DNA from: Opitutia bacterium
GTDB lineage: Bacteria > Verrucomicrobiota > Verrucomicrobiia > Opitutales > Opitutaceae
Length of the DNA: 40,455 nt
Direction of reading: 5' to 3'
Assembly: GCA_002737275.1 (NCBI GenBank)
Contig: NSIG01000014.1
Location: forward strand, 45,356-85,810
Shown: positions 9,038 to 17,624 of the stretch, piece by piece
Layout of the letters: the number at the start of each line of letters is the position of its first letter
Position numbering within the stretch: position 1 is the first letter of the stretch
Made by a program: the position numbers and the translations under genes
The notes under the pieces: model-generated
Seen by the model: the letters and a program-made list of their open reading frames with translations, nothing else
Database searches by the model: none
Told to the model about the DNA's origin: nothing

Positions 9038-9721
9038 TCAGCGCGGCTGGCCGCCGAGGAGTTTTGAGCGAAAACGCAGGCGCTGCACGTAGGTCGCGGC
9101 GAGCACGCCGGCGAGGTGGGCGAGGGGCACGGGCTGGATTCCTTCGGGGGCAAATCGCGCGAACAGCGGTGAACTCACGGCAAATTCCGCTGCGATCTTC
9201 AGGATGATCAGAGCCAACGCCGTCCGCCAAAACCAGCGGTCGGACGTCGGCGCGGACCGGGTCTCCGCGCCTGCCACCACCACGGCGGCCGCCGCCTCGG
9301 TTTCCGCAATCCGTGCGAGCTGGGCGAACGCTAAAAAAGTCAGCATCGCCGTCGTCAACCCCGAGAGTCCGCCATAGAATCCCAGGTCCGGATCGAGTCC
9401 GAAAAGCGCGACGCCGATAATCGGCGGAGCCACGATCAAAAGCACTCTCGCCCGGCGCGGAGCCACGCGCTCCGCCCAGATGCTCGCGACCGCGAAGACC
9501 GCGAGATTCCACAACAGGTGACTCAGCCCGAAGTGCACAAAGGGCCCCGTCCAAAGCCGCCAATATTCGCCGCGCTCCAGGGCGCCGCGGTCGTAGAGAA
9601 GTCCGGGGTTCAGGGCCGGCGCGGTGGCGACGCCGAGCGCGAGCACCACGACGCTGAGGCTGGCCCAAGGGACCGTGGCGAGCGCGGTGGGGTTACGGGA
9701 GGCGTTCGACGGTGCGGACAT
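9038..9721 (-). CDS. Rhomboid-family membrane protease, rhombosortase-like
   Basis: ERGEYWRLWTGPFVHFGLSHLLWNLAVFAVASIWAERV, GFYGGLSGLTTAML (GxSG serine), PLAHLAGVLAATYVQRLRF. Confidence 0.75.
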   Translation of the reverse strand: MSAPSNASRNPTALATVPWASLSVVVLALGVATAPALNPGLLYDRGALERGEYWRLWTGPFVHFGLSHLLWNLAVFAVASIWAERVAPRRARVLLIVAPPIIGVALFGLDPDLGFYGGLSGLTTAMLTFLAFAQLARIAETEAAAAVVVAGAETRSAPTSDRWFWRTALALIILKIAAEFAVSSPLFARFAPEGIQPVPLAHLAGVLAATYVQRLRFRSKLLGGQPR

Positions 9722-9961
9722 CCCTCAAACAAATCGCGCCGGAGCGTGACCCTGCAATCGCTGATTCGAGCCCGCATCCCGGGGGACGTTTCGTTTTGAA
9801 TTTTGCCGTTGGAGGCGCGACGTCGGACTGCCACCCGATAGCGTCGGCCACAGAAGATTTTGATTTAGCTGAGCTGAAAAAGCTCAAAAGCTGGGACATC
9901 TGGTTCTTCATTAGCATGGATTCGCGAAGATTCACAGTTAGCACTCTTTCCGTATCACCCC

Positions 9962-10750
9962 ATGGATCACCTTACGGTCGGAGATTATTGGAACGGCAAT
10001 GCCGAGGCTTGGACGAAGCTCGCGCGCGCGGGCTACGACACCTATCGCGACCACCTGAACACGCCGGCGTTCTTGGCGCTATTGCCGCCGGTCGAAGGGC
10101 TGGAGGGGCTGGATATCGGCTGTGGCGAGGGGCACAACACGCGCCTGATCGCGCAGCGCGGCGCGCGGATGACGGGGCTGGACATCGCGGAGATTTTTAT
10201 CCGCCACGCGCGCGAGGAGGAGCAACGCGCGCCGCTCGGGATCACGTATCACCACGCGAGCGCGGTGGAGTTGCCCCACAAGACGGCGTCGTTCGATTTC
10301 GCGGTCGGCTGCATGAGCCTAATGGATATTCCGGAGACGGCGCAGGTGGTGGAAGAGGCGTTTCGCGTGCTGCGGCCGGGCGGGTTTTTGCAGTTCTCGA
10401 TTCTTCACCCGTGTTTCAATCCGCCGCACCGCCGCAACTGCCGCGACGAACGGAAGCTTACGTTTGCGGTGGAGGTCGGAGATTATTTTTCGGAAACGCG
10501 CGGGCAGATCGACGAGTGGATTTTCGGGACGGCGCCGCTCGCGCTGCGGCAGCGGTTGCCGATGTTCAAGGTGCCGCGTTTCCACCGTCCGCTGGGGCAA
10601 TGGATCAATCTGCTGATCGCGGCGGGGTTTGTGATCGAGTGCGTGGAAGAGCCGCGGCCGGACGATGCGACGGTGCTGGCCAACCCGAGCCTACAGGACG
10701 CGCAGGTGGTCGCGTATTTTCTGCACGTAAGGGTAAGGAAGGCGGGCTGA
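9962..10750 (+). CDS. Class I SAM-dependent methyltransferase
   Basis: GLEGLDIGCGEGHNTRLIAQRGARMTGLDIAEIFIRHA, VEEAFRVLRPGGFLQFSILHPCF. Confidence 0.9.
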   Translation: MDHLTVGDYWNGNAEAWTKLARAGYDTYRDHLNTPAFLALLPPVEGLEGLDIGCGEGHNTRLIAQRGARMTGLDIAEIFIRHAREEEQRAPLGITYHHASAVELPHKTASFDFAVGCMSLMDIPETAQVVEEAFRVLRPGGFLQFSILHPCFNPPHRRNCRDERKLTFAVEVGDYFSETRGQIDEWIFGTAPLALRQRLPMFKVPRFHRPLGQWINLLIAAGFVIECVEEPRPDDATVLANPSLQDAQVVAYFLHVRVRKAG

Positions 10751-10766
10751 AGCTTGCGGCCGAGAA

Positions 10767-11063
10767 CTACTCCAGCCGCTCGCGCCAGTAATCGGGCCGG
10801 CGTTTGAAGTGAGCTACGGCGAGGAGCATAATCCGATCCGGCCGCTCCGCGTAGATCAGCGCATACGGAAATTCACGATTAAAGTGTCGTCGCGTGCCGT
10901 GGCGCCAAGGGCGCTGGAGTTGTGGCGCGGCTTCGATTTCAGCGATCAATCGGAGAACCGTGTCGTAAAAACGATCCCCAAATTCTGGGACTTTTCCAGC
11001 CTAGGAGGCCACAGCCTCCGCAAACTCGTCGTCGGCCTGCGGGTGGAAGATCGTAGGTTTCAC
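10767..11063 (-). pseudogene. RelE/ParE-family toxin, inactivated by an in-frame TAG plus a frameshift
   Basis: GTG at 11063 (overlapping the antitoxin TGA): VKPTIFHPQADDEFAEAVAS*AGKSP, then frame change to EFGDRFYDTVLRLIAEIEAAPQLQRPWRHGTRRHFNREFPYALIYAERPDRIMLLAVAHFKRRPDYWRERLE. Confidence 0.75.
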
Positions 11064-11293
11064 CGACCGAGAATCTGCCGAGCGCGGGCAAATACTTGTT
11101 CGGCGGGCACGCCTTGCACCCGACCACTGTCGAGTTCTTCGATGCGGCGTTTCACTTCATCGGACCACGCATCTTCGACGGATGAATCGGGGGCTAGGGG
11201 CGCAAGGCGGGTCTCCAGCCACGCGGCGACTTCTTGTAACTGCTCGGGAGGGAGTTTTTCCAAAGCGGCCTCGATTTCGGTCACGGTGCTCAT
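11060..11293 (-). CDS. Addiction-module antitoxin-like protein paired with the RelE/ParE remnant
   Basis: MSTVTEIEAALEKLPPEQLQEVAAWLETRLAPLAPDSSVEDAWSDEVKRRIEELDSGRVQGVPAEQVFARARQILGR; stop overlaps the toxin GTG. Confidence 0.75.
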   Translation of the reverse strand: MSTVTEIEAALEKLPPEQLQEVAAWLETRLAPLAPDSSVEDAWSDEVKRRIEELDSGRVQGVPAEQVFARARQILGR

Positions 11294-11371
11294 GGCGGGA
11301 ATCGTGGCGAAGATGAGGCGGAGAGCAAGGCTGCGGGCGGGGTTTGGGGTTGGAACCAATCTGGACGACCA

Positions 11372-11400
11372 CGGAGCCCGACCAACGGTCGGGCCTACAG
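11372..11400 (-). repeat. Inverted exact 29-bp copy of the rlmN-inserted palindrome
   Basis: CGGAGCCCGACCAACGGTCGGGCCTACAG is the reverse complement of 4889-4917. Confidence 0.85.
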
Positions 11401-11410
11401 CAAAGCGCAT

Positions 11411-12451
11411 TTAGCCGCGATTTGGTGCCGGGATTTTTTCGGGGCTCACGCCGCCGCGGACGGCGACCAAGGCGCAGACTTTCGGGACGTAGAGGCGGGT
11501 CTCGGCAGGGAGCGCGGACGCGATGCCGGCGTAGGTTTTGGTGGAGGTTTTTTCCAACAAACGGGTGACGCGGCCGGCGCCGGCGTTGTAGGCGGCGAGC
11601 GCGAGGGGCCAGGAGCCGAAGTTTTCATAGTTCGTGCGGAGAAGCCGAGCGGCGGCGCGGGCGGATTTTTCGGGGTCGGTGCGGTTGTCGGGCAAGAAGG
11701 TGCTTAAGCCGAGGCCGCGGGCGGTTTCGGGCATGAGTTGATAGAGGCCGCGCGCGCCGACGGGGCTGCGGGCGCCGGGGTTGAAAGTGGATTCGGCTTC
11801 GGCGAGCCAGACGAGTTCGGGCGGGACGCCCTCGGCGATGAAGGCGGCGCGGAGGACGGGAAGCAGCGCGGCGGCGCGACCCGGCGCGGGGGTGGTGCGG
11901 GCGCGGGCGAGGAAGAAATCGTAGTGAGGGAGGAAATTTTCGATTTTCGATTTTCGATTTTCGATTGGGGCGGAGGGTTTTCGCGGGAGCGGAGCGGGCT
12001 GGGGTTTGGGGGCGGGGGCCGGGGCGGTCGGGGCGGGCTTCGGCGCGACGATTTGTTCGGCGGCTTCGAGTTCGTCGAGACGGGCGGTGAGCCAATCGGC
12101 GTAGTCTGCGTAGTCGGGGAAAAGCTGGAGTGCGGGCAGCGCGGCGCGGGCCTGTGGCGCGTAGTCGGCGAGCGCGTTGAGGTCGTCGCCCTCGAGCGCC
12201 TTTTGGAGGCGGGTGGCGAATTCGTCCCACTGTTGTTTTGAAGGAAACTCATACTGCGCCTTGATCTCGGGCGGGGCGAGTTGGTCAAAGAGTTGTTGGC
12301 CGAGTTGGAGGAGGTCGTCGGTCGTGGGCGCGGCGGGTTGCGCGGAGGCCGGAGCGGGTGCAACCGGCGGGGAACCGAGCGATGGGGCCGGATGCGCCGC
12401 GAGGAACACGGGCGTGACGGCGAGGAATAAAAGGCGATGAAGCGGGTGCAT
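11411..12451 (-). CDS. Lytic transglycosylase (SLT domain), secreted
   Basis: GVPPELVWLAEAESTFNPGARSPVGARGLYQLMPETARGLGL...NYENFGSWPLALAAYNAGAGRVTRLL; signal peptide MHPLHRLLFLAVTPVFLAA. Confidence 0.92.
   Translation of the reverse strand: MHPLHRLLFLAVTPVFLAAHPAPSLGSPPVAPAPASAQPAAPTTDDLLQLGQQLFDQLAPPEIKAQYEFPSKQQWDEFATRLQKALEGDDLNALADYAPQARAALPALQLFPDYADYADWLTARLDELEAAEQIVAPKPAPTAPAPAPKPQPAPLPRKPSAPIENRKSKIENFLPHYDFFLARARTTPAPGRAAALLPVLRAAFIAEGVPPELVWLAEAESTFNPGARSPVGARGLYQLMPETARGLGLSTFLPDNRTDPEKSARAAARLLRTNYENFGSWPLALAAYNAGAGRVTRLLEKTSTKTYAGIASALPAETRLYVPKVCALVAVRGGVSPEKIPAPNRG
11937..11964. repeat. Heptanucleotide tandem repeat (TTTTCGA)x4 inside the lytic transglycosylase CDS
   Basis: TTTTCGATTTTCGATTTTCGATTTTCGA; encodes ENRKSKIEN on the minus strand. 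Confidence 0.9.
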
Positions 12452-12754
12452 GGTTAAGGGTCGGACAGGCGGAGCCAAGAAAAGTGCAGTGGAACAGGAA
12501 GAGGGGCGGGCAGGCGGCGACGGACTTCTACCATAAAATTCACAAAGAGCAGTGGGTCGCGGCGAAATGCGCGTTGTGCCTGGCAAAGCGAGGCAGGCGT
12601 GTTCGAGGGGCGAAAAAAAAAGCGCTTTTTTTCGGCGAAAAGTAGGGGTGCGGAATCAACGGTGAGGGAGCGTGGTTGATGGCGGCCAGACCCGCGCGAA
12701 TAGGTTTACCGTTTGACCCTCGGGGAGGCGTGTTTACTTAAACCCCTCCTACGG

Positions 12755-14176
12755 ATGAACCGGGTCCACATCAAAACCTACGGGTGTCAGATGAACGAGC
12801 GCGACAGCGAGGCGGTCGCGGCGATGTTGCGTGCCCGGGGCTATCGAATCGTGGCGAGCGAACACGATTGCGATGTGCTGTTGCTCAACACCTGCAGCGT
12901 CCGCGACGCCGCCGAGCAAAAGGCCATCGGCAAGGCCGCCAACATCGCGCATCGCAAGCGACACCAGCCCGACTTCGTGCTCGGGATCCTCGGTTGCATG
13001 GCGCAGAACCGCGGTGCCGAGCTCTTGGATAAGTTGCCCGACGTCGACCTGATCGTGGGCACGCAGAAATTTCACCAGGTGCCGGAGTATCTGGAAAATA
13101 TCCGGGCGGCGCGGGCTGCCGGGGTACCGTTGGCGACGAGCATCGTGGACATCGCGGAAGAAGCCGGCTCGCAGAACACGATTCGTGATCATGTGTTGTC
13201 ACAGGATGTGGCGGCGGAGAGCAACGCGGCCGGTGGGGCCGAAAACGCCGGCGTGGATCCGCCGCCGCAGATCAGTGCGTTCGTTTCGATTCAGCAGGGC
13301 TGCAATATGGACTGCGCCTTCTGCATCGTCCCGAAAACGCGCGGCGACGAGCGTTCGCGGCCGATGGAAGATATTGTGGCCGAATGCCGAGCGCTGGCCG
13401 AGCGCGGCGTGCGCGAGGTGACCCTACTCGGCCAGATCGTCACGAGTTACGGCCGGCGCGACTACGCGCACACCGACGGGATTTCGCCTTTCGTGCAATT
13501 GTTGGAACGCGTGAGTGCCATCGACGGGATCGAACGGATTCGGTTCACCTCGCCGCATCCGCGCGGCTTCAAGCAGGACCTCGTGGACGCCTACGGCCGG
13601 CTACCGAAGCTCTGCGGCTACGTGCACCTGCCCATGCAATCCGGCAGTGACCGCATCTTGCGGGCGATGAATCGGCCTTACACCCGCGAGCGTTATTTCG
13701 AGATCGTAGAGGCGCTGCGCGCGGTGCGGCCGGACATGTATTTTTCGACAGACATCATCGTGGGTTTTCCGGGTGAGACGGACGAGGAGTTCGAGCAGAC
13801 CCGCGAACTCTTTGAACGGTGCAACTACGACATGGCCTATGTCTTCAAGTATTCGATCCGCAGCGGCACACCGGCGGCGGAGATGGGCGACCAGATTCCC
13901 GACGGGGTAAAGGAGGCGCGCAACGCCACGCTGCTGGGCCTGCTCCAGCAAAACTCCGTGCGTCGCAACGCCACCCTCGTTGGCACGGTCGAAGAGGTCC
14001 TCGTCGAGGGACCGGACAAGACGGGCAAAAAATTCACCGGCCGCACCCGCGGCAATCGCGTCTGCATCTTCGACGCCCACCCCCGCCTCATCGGCCAGCT
14101 CGTGTCGCTCAAGATCGACCGCGCAAGCGTGAGCACGCTTTACGGCGAGCTCGTCCTTGCCGGCGTCGAAGCCTAA
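12755..14176 (+). CDS. miaB: tRNA-2-methylthio-N6-dimethylallyladenosine synthase MiaB
   Basis: VHIKTYGCQMNERDSEAVAAML, FVSIQQGCNMDCAFCIVPKTRGDERSRP, GCM motif LGCMAQNRG, FSTDIIVGFPGETDEEF, C-terminal TRAM. Confidence 0.97.
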   Translation: MNRVHIKTYGCQMNERDSEAVAAMLRARGYRIVASEHDCDVLLLNTCSVRDAAEQKAIGKAANIAHRKRHQPDFVLGILGCMAQNRGAELLDKLPDVDLIVGTQKFHQVPEYLENIRAARAAGVPLATSIVDIAEEAGSQNTIRDHVLSQDVAAESNAAGGAENAGVDPPPQISAFVSIQQGCNMDCAFCIVPKTRGDERSRPMEDIVAECRALAERGVREVTLLGQIVTSYGRRDYAHTDGISPFVQLLERVSAIDGIERIRFTSPHPRGFKQDLVDAYGRLPKLCGYVHLPMQSGSDRILRAMNRPYTRERYFEIVEALRAVRPDMYFSTDIIVGFPGETDEEFEQTRELFERCNYDMAYVFKYSIRSGTPAAEMGDQIPDGVKEARNATLLGLLQQNSVRRNATLVGTVEEVLVEGPDKTGKKFTGRTRGNRVCIFDAHPRLIGQLVSLKIDRASVSTLYGELVLAGVEA

Positions 14177-14214
14177 GTATCTTCCTCTTTCTCGTCCCTC
14201 TTTCTCCCCACTCC

Positions 14215-14628
14215 ATGCCCGCGCTCTTCGATCATGAACGCCTGAAAGCCTACCAAAGTGCGCTGCGTTTCGTGGCATGGGCGGCCCCGATCATCGAGGA
14301 TCTTTCCGGCAAGCTCGCAGCCAAAGACCAACTGGACCGCGCTTCTACCAGTATTCTTTTGAACCTCGCTGAGGGAAACGGCCAACGATCCCACCCCAAC
14401 CGTTGCCGATATTTCGATATCTCGCGCGGCTCAGGGTTGGAATGCGCCGCTTGCCTCGATGTCTTGGTTGCCCGAGGCAAGCTCCCCGCAGTGACGGCTG
14501 TCGAAGGGAAATCTATTCTGCTGGAAGTTGTCGCCATGACGGCGGGGTTAATCAGCCAATTTTCAGAAGAATTGCGCGAGGAGCCAGCCACTTATGACTT
14601 GGCCCCGCTCGGTGGGGATAAAGAGTAA
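14215..14628 (+). CDS. Four-helix-bundle protein (23S rRNA-intervening-sequence/S23 family)
   Basis: HERLKAYQSALRFVAWAAPIIEDL...DQLDRASTSILLNLAEGNGQRSHPNRCRYFDISRGSGLECAACLDVL. Confidence 0.85.
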   Translation: MPALFDHERLKAYQSALRFVAWAAPIIEDLSGKLAAKDQLDRASTSILLNLAEGNGQRSHPNRCRYFDISRGSGLECAACLDVLVARGKLPAVTAVEGKSILLEVVAMTAGLISQFSEELREEPATYDLAPLGGDKE

Positions 14629-14658
14629 GAGAAAGAGAAAAGAGAAAGATTTTTTACC

Positions 14659-15198
14659 ATGTCACTCACTCTCGCCACCATCATTCCCGGCCTGATTTTG
14701 CTCACGCTCGGTGTGCCGCTGTTGTTGGGCAACTCACTGGTCGGCGCGGCGCTGAAATCGTTTCCCCGGTCCACGGCGGCGGCTTACGTCTTCTTTGGCA
14801 CCGGAGCGGCGTGGTTCCTCTACAACATCTGGCACCTTTCGATGGCCGACATGGGTGAATACCGAAACATCCTCTTCGGCGGGTTTCTCATCGTCGCGGT
14901 GGCGGCGTTTAAATGCGTCCCGGATTTTCTCTCCGTGCGCGGACTTTGCGCGCTGATGTTGATGGCCGCGACGCCCTTGCTCGATGCCGCCTACATGGAG
15001 TGGGCCAAGCCTCAACGACTGCTGATGGTGAGCGTAGTCTACGCCGGGATCGCGGCCGCCATTTGGCTCGGAGCCCAGCCGTGGCGAATGCGTGACTGGC
15101 TGAACTGGCTCTTCATTGTGCCCGGTCGCGCCAAGGTCGTCGGCGGCATCGCCGCAGGCTACGGCCTGTTGCTCTGCGGCATCGCCTTCACCTATTGA
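14659..15198 (+). CDS. Small multi-pass membrane protein of unknown function
   Basis: MSLTLATIIPGLILLTLGVPLLLGNSLVGAALKSFPRSTAAAYVFFGTGAAWFLYNIWHL...; several hydrophobic segments. Confidence 0.75.
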   Translation: MSLTLATIIPGLILLTLGVPLLLGNSLVGAALKSFPRSTAAAYVFFGTGAAWFLYNIWHLSMADMGEYRNILFGGFLIVAVAAFKCVPDFLSVRGLCALMLMAATPLLDAAYMEWAKPQRLLMVSVVYAGIAAAIWLGAQPWRMRDWLNWLFIVPGRAKVVGGIAAGYGLLLCGIAFTY

Positions 15199-15204
15199 AC
15201 GGCG

Positions 15205-15831
15205 ATGTCGGTTTCAACTCCCCCGTCTCTCCCTGCCAACCCGCCGCCGGTGCTGCTCGTGCTCGCGGGCCCCGCCGGCTCCGGCAAGAGCACCCTCTGC
15301 GAGCGGATCGTGCGCGAAGTGCCGGGCTTTGTCCGCGTCATTACGACGACGACCCGCGCCCCGCGCCCGGGCGAGATCAACGGGGTTCACTATCATTTTC
15401 TCACCCCGGAGCAGTTCGACGCCAAGATCGCGGCCGACGATTTTCTTGAATGGGCCTGGGTCCATGGCGAGCGCCGCTACGGGACGTTGGCGGCCAGCGT
15501 GCTCGAGCCGCTGAAACGCGGACAAAGTCTCGCGATCAACCTCGACGTGCAAGGTGTGGCGAGCCTGCGCGAAGCGGCCGAGCACTCGATTGTGCTGCAA
15601 CGGGCGATGGCCACGATTTTCATTTTGCTCGATCATGAGCAACTCGTCGCCCGCATCCTCGACCGCGGCCAAGACGACGCCGCCGAGATCGCCCGGCGGA
15701 TGGCGACGGCCGAAGCGGAGTTGTTGGAGGCGCCGAAATTTGAATTCGTGATCAATAGCGGCTCGCGCGAGGAGGATTTCGCGGCGTTGCTGCAGATTCT
15801 GGCGACGGCGCGGGCGCGCGCGGCGGCGTAG
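15205..15831 (+). CDS. gmk: Guanylate kinase
   Basis: LLVLAGPAGSGKSTLCERIVREVPGFVRVITTTTRAPRPGEINGVHYHFLTPEQFDAKIAADDFLEWAWVHGERRYGT. Confidence 0.93.
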   Translation: MSVSTPPSLPANPPPVLLVLAGPAGSGKSTLCERIVREVPGFVRVITTTTRAPRPGEINGVHYHFLTPEQFDAKIAADDFLEWAWVHGERRYGTLAASVLEPLKRGQSLAINLDVQGVASLREAAEHSIVLQRAMATIFILLDHEQLVARILDRGQDDAAEIARRMATAEAELLEAPKFEFVINSGSREEDFAALLQILATARARAAA

Positions 15832-15860
15832 AACTTGATACGTTTTAGTGTCGGACAAAC

Positions 15861-16091
15861 GTGTCTGACGTGACGACCACTCTCCGAGAATTCAGCCGGA
15901 ATCTCGCTCGCCATCGCAAGGCAGCCGCCGGCGGTCAGGAGGTTTTAGTGCGGGACGCGAGTGACGGCGTCTATGTTTTCAAACGCGTAGATTCGGAGCA
16001 AAAATCGATGACTGACCTCGTCGGGGATCTTGCTGGCAGCGTGAAGACGGGGCGAAAAATCAAGTCGTTGGCCGGCTATGGCCGCGTCTAA
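15861..16091 (+). CDS. Antitoxin-like protein preceding a PIN-domain toxin remnant
   Basis: MSDVTTTLREFSRNLARHRKAAAGGQEVLVRDASDGVYVFKRVDSEQKSMTDLVGDLAGSVKTGRKIKSLAGYGRV; overlaps the PIN start by 14 nt. Confidence 0.65.
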   Translation: MSDVTTTLREFSRNLARHRKAAAGGQEVLVRDASDGVYVFKRVDSEQKSMTDLVGDLAGSVKTGRKIKSLAGYGRV

Positions 16092-16510
16092 CGGCATCTT
16101 GCTCGATACCGGGCCTCTCGTTGGATTTTTGGACGCGAGTGATCAGTGGCACACGTGGTCGGCAGCGCGTTTTGGAGAACTTCCGAGTCCGATGGTCACA
16201 TGCGAGGCCGTAGTATCGGAGGCGGTCTATTTGTTGGGCGGTGGCGCCGGCGCGAATTTTTGAAATAATAGAATTGGGTGTGCTCGACGTAGTGCCCCTA
16301 CTGTTGAAGGAGGCCGGAAGAATCCGCGCATTTATGACCCGCTATGACGGTCGTGCCCAATTGGCCGACGGCTGCTTGGTCCGCCTGAGCGAACTGCATC
16401 CGCGATGCCGCGTGCTGACGACCGATGGGTGGAATTTTAGGGTCTATCGGCGGAATCGCAACGAGTCTATTCCACTCATCGCTCCGCAACCACCGGTCGC
16501 CACGGGCCCC
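16078..16510 (+). pseudogene. PIN-domain toxin (VapC-like) split by a frameshift; 3' end approximate
   Basis: Frame 1: MAASNGILLDTGPLVGFLDASDQWHTWSAARFGELPSPMVTCEAVVSEAVYLLGGGAGANF*. Next frame: ARIFEIIELGVLDVVPLLLKEAGRIRAFMTRYDGRAQLADGCLVRLSELHPRCRVLTTDGWNFRVYRRNRNESIPLIAPQ. Confidence 0.75.
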
Positions 16511-17527
16511 TCACCCGCCGATGTAGCTCATCTCAATCTTGGCGCGGGATTCGCCAGCGGCGAGCAGGCCGGCGCGTTCGTCGCTGTAGCGGTCTTCGCG
16601 GCCGCGCCAGATGCGCGCGAGGTAGGCGGCGAGTTCGGAGTCGTCGGCTCCGGCGCGCAGGCAGCCCAGCACATCCCAGCCGAGGGAGGCGAAGAGACAG
16701 GTGAAAAGTTTGCCGTCGGCGGAGAGGCGCGCGCGGTGGCAGTCGCGGCAAAACGGCTCGGTCACCGAGCTGATCAAGCCGATCTCGCCGCGTCCGTCGG
16801 CGTAGCGGTAACGCGCCGCCACCTCACCGCGGTAGGCCGGACCGACCGGTTCAAGCGGCCATTTTTCCTCGATGCGGGCCACGAGTTCGCGGGCCGGCAC
16901 GACGCGCTCGGCCGTCCAATGGTTGGTGTTGCCGACATCCATGAACTCGATGAAGCGGAGGGTATGACCGCGGGCGCGGAAATAATCGCAGAGCTCAAGC
17001 AATTCGCCGTCGTTCACCCCGCGCTGGATCACGCAGTTGATCTTCACCGGCAAACCGACCGCCGCCGCGGCATCGACGCCGCGCAGCACGCGGGCTACGC
17101 TGAAGCCGAGGCCGTTGAGCTTGCCGGCGGTGGTATCGTCGAGCGAATCGACGGAGACGTTGAGGCGGTCGAGACCCGCCGCGCGGAGGGCCGGCGCGAG
17201 TTTTTCGAGTAGCCAGCCGTTGGTGGTCAGCGCGACATCGCGCACGCCCAGTTCCTGTTTGAGAGCGCGAATGAGGTCGGGGACATCGGGGCGCAGGAGC
17301 GGTTCACCGCCGGTGAGCCGGATTTTTTCTACGCCGAGCGTCGTGAATGCCCGCGCGATGCGGGTGAGTTCGCCGAGCGTCATCAGTTGCGGATCGCGCA
17401 AAAAGGCGTGGCCGGGGCCGAAAACCTCTTTCGGCATGCAATAGGGACAGCGGAAATTGCAACGGTCCGTCACCGAGATACGGAGATCGCGCAGCGGACG
17501 TTGGAATTGGTCGACGGGTCCGGACAT
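16511..17527 (-). CDS. moaA: GTP 3',8-cyclase MoaA
   Basis: LRDLRISVTDRCNFRCPYCMPKEVFG, EKIRLTGGEPLLRPDV, PFCRDCHRARLSADGKLFTCLFA, C-terminal YIGG. Confidence 0.96.
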   Translation of the reverse strand: MSGPVDQFQRPLRDLRISVTDRCNFRCPYCMPKEVFGPGHAFLRDPQLMTLGELTRIARAFTTLGVEKIRLTGGEPLLRPDVPDLIRALKQELGVRDVALTTNGWLLEKLAPALRAAGLDRLNVSVDSLDDTTAGKLNGLGFSVARVLRGVDAAAAVGLPVKINCVIQRGVNDGELLELCDYFRARGHTLRFIEFMDVGNTNHWTAERVVPARELVARIEEKWPLEPVGPAYRGEVAARYRYADGRGEIGLISSVTEPFCRDCHRARLSADGKLFTCLFASLGWDVLGCLRAGADDSELAAYLARIWRGREDRYSDERAGLLAAGESRAKIEMSYIGG

Positions 17528-17624
17528 GGGGAAGGAGAGAATGTGGCCAACGGACCAAAGCAAAGGAAACGACGAATTTTCGTTCGCACCGCGCACCGCC
17601 GGGCCGATAAACCTCACGTCCTCC

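Noticed and set aside
9227-9242. CCAGCGGTCGG match to the family A palindrome inside the rhomboid gene
   Set aside because: Short partial match without the GTAG head or second arm; explained by the coding sequence TSDRWFW.
12611-12634. CGAAAAAAAAAGCGCTTTTTTTCG palindrome upstream of miaB
   Set aside because: Could be a weak bidirectional terminator, but the stem is mostly A-T and no function can be supported.
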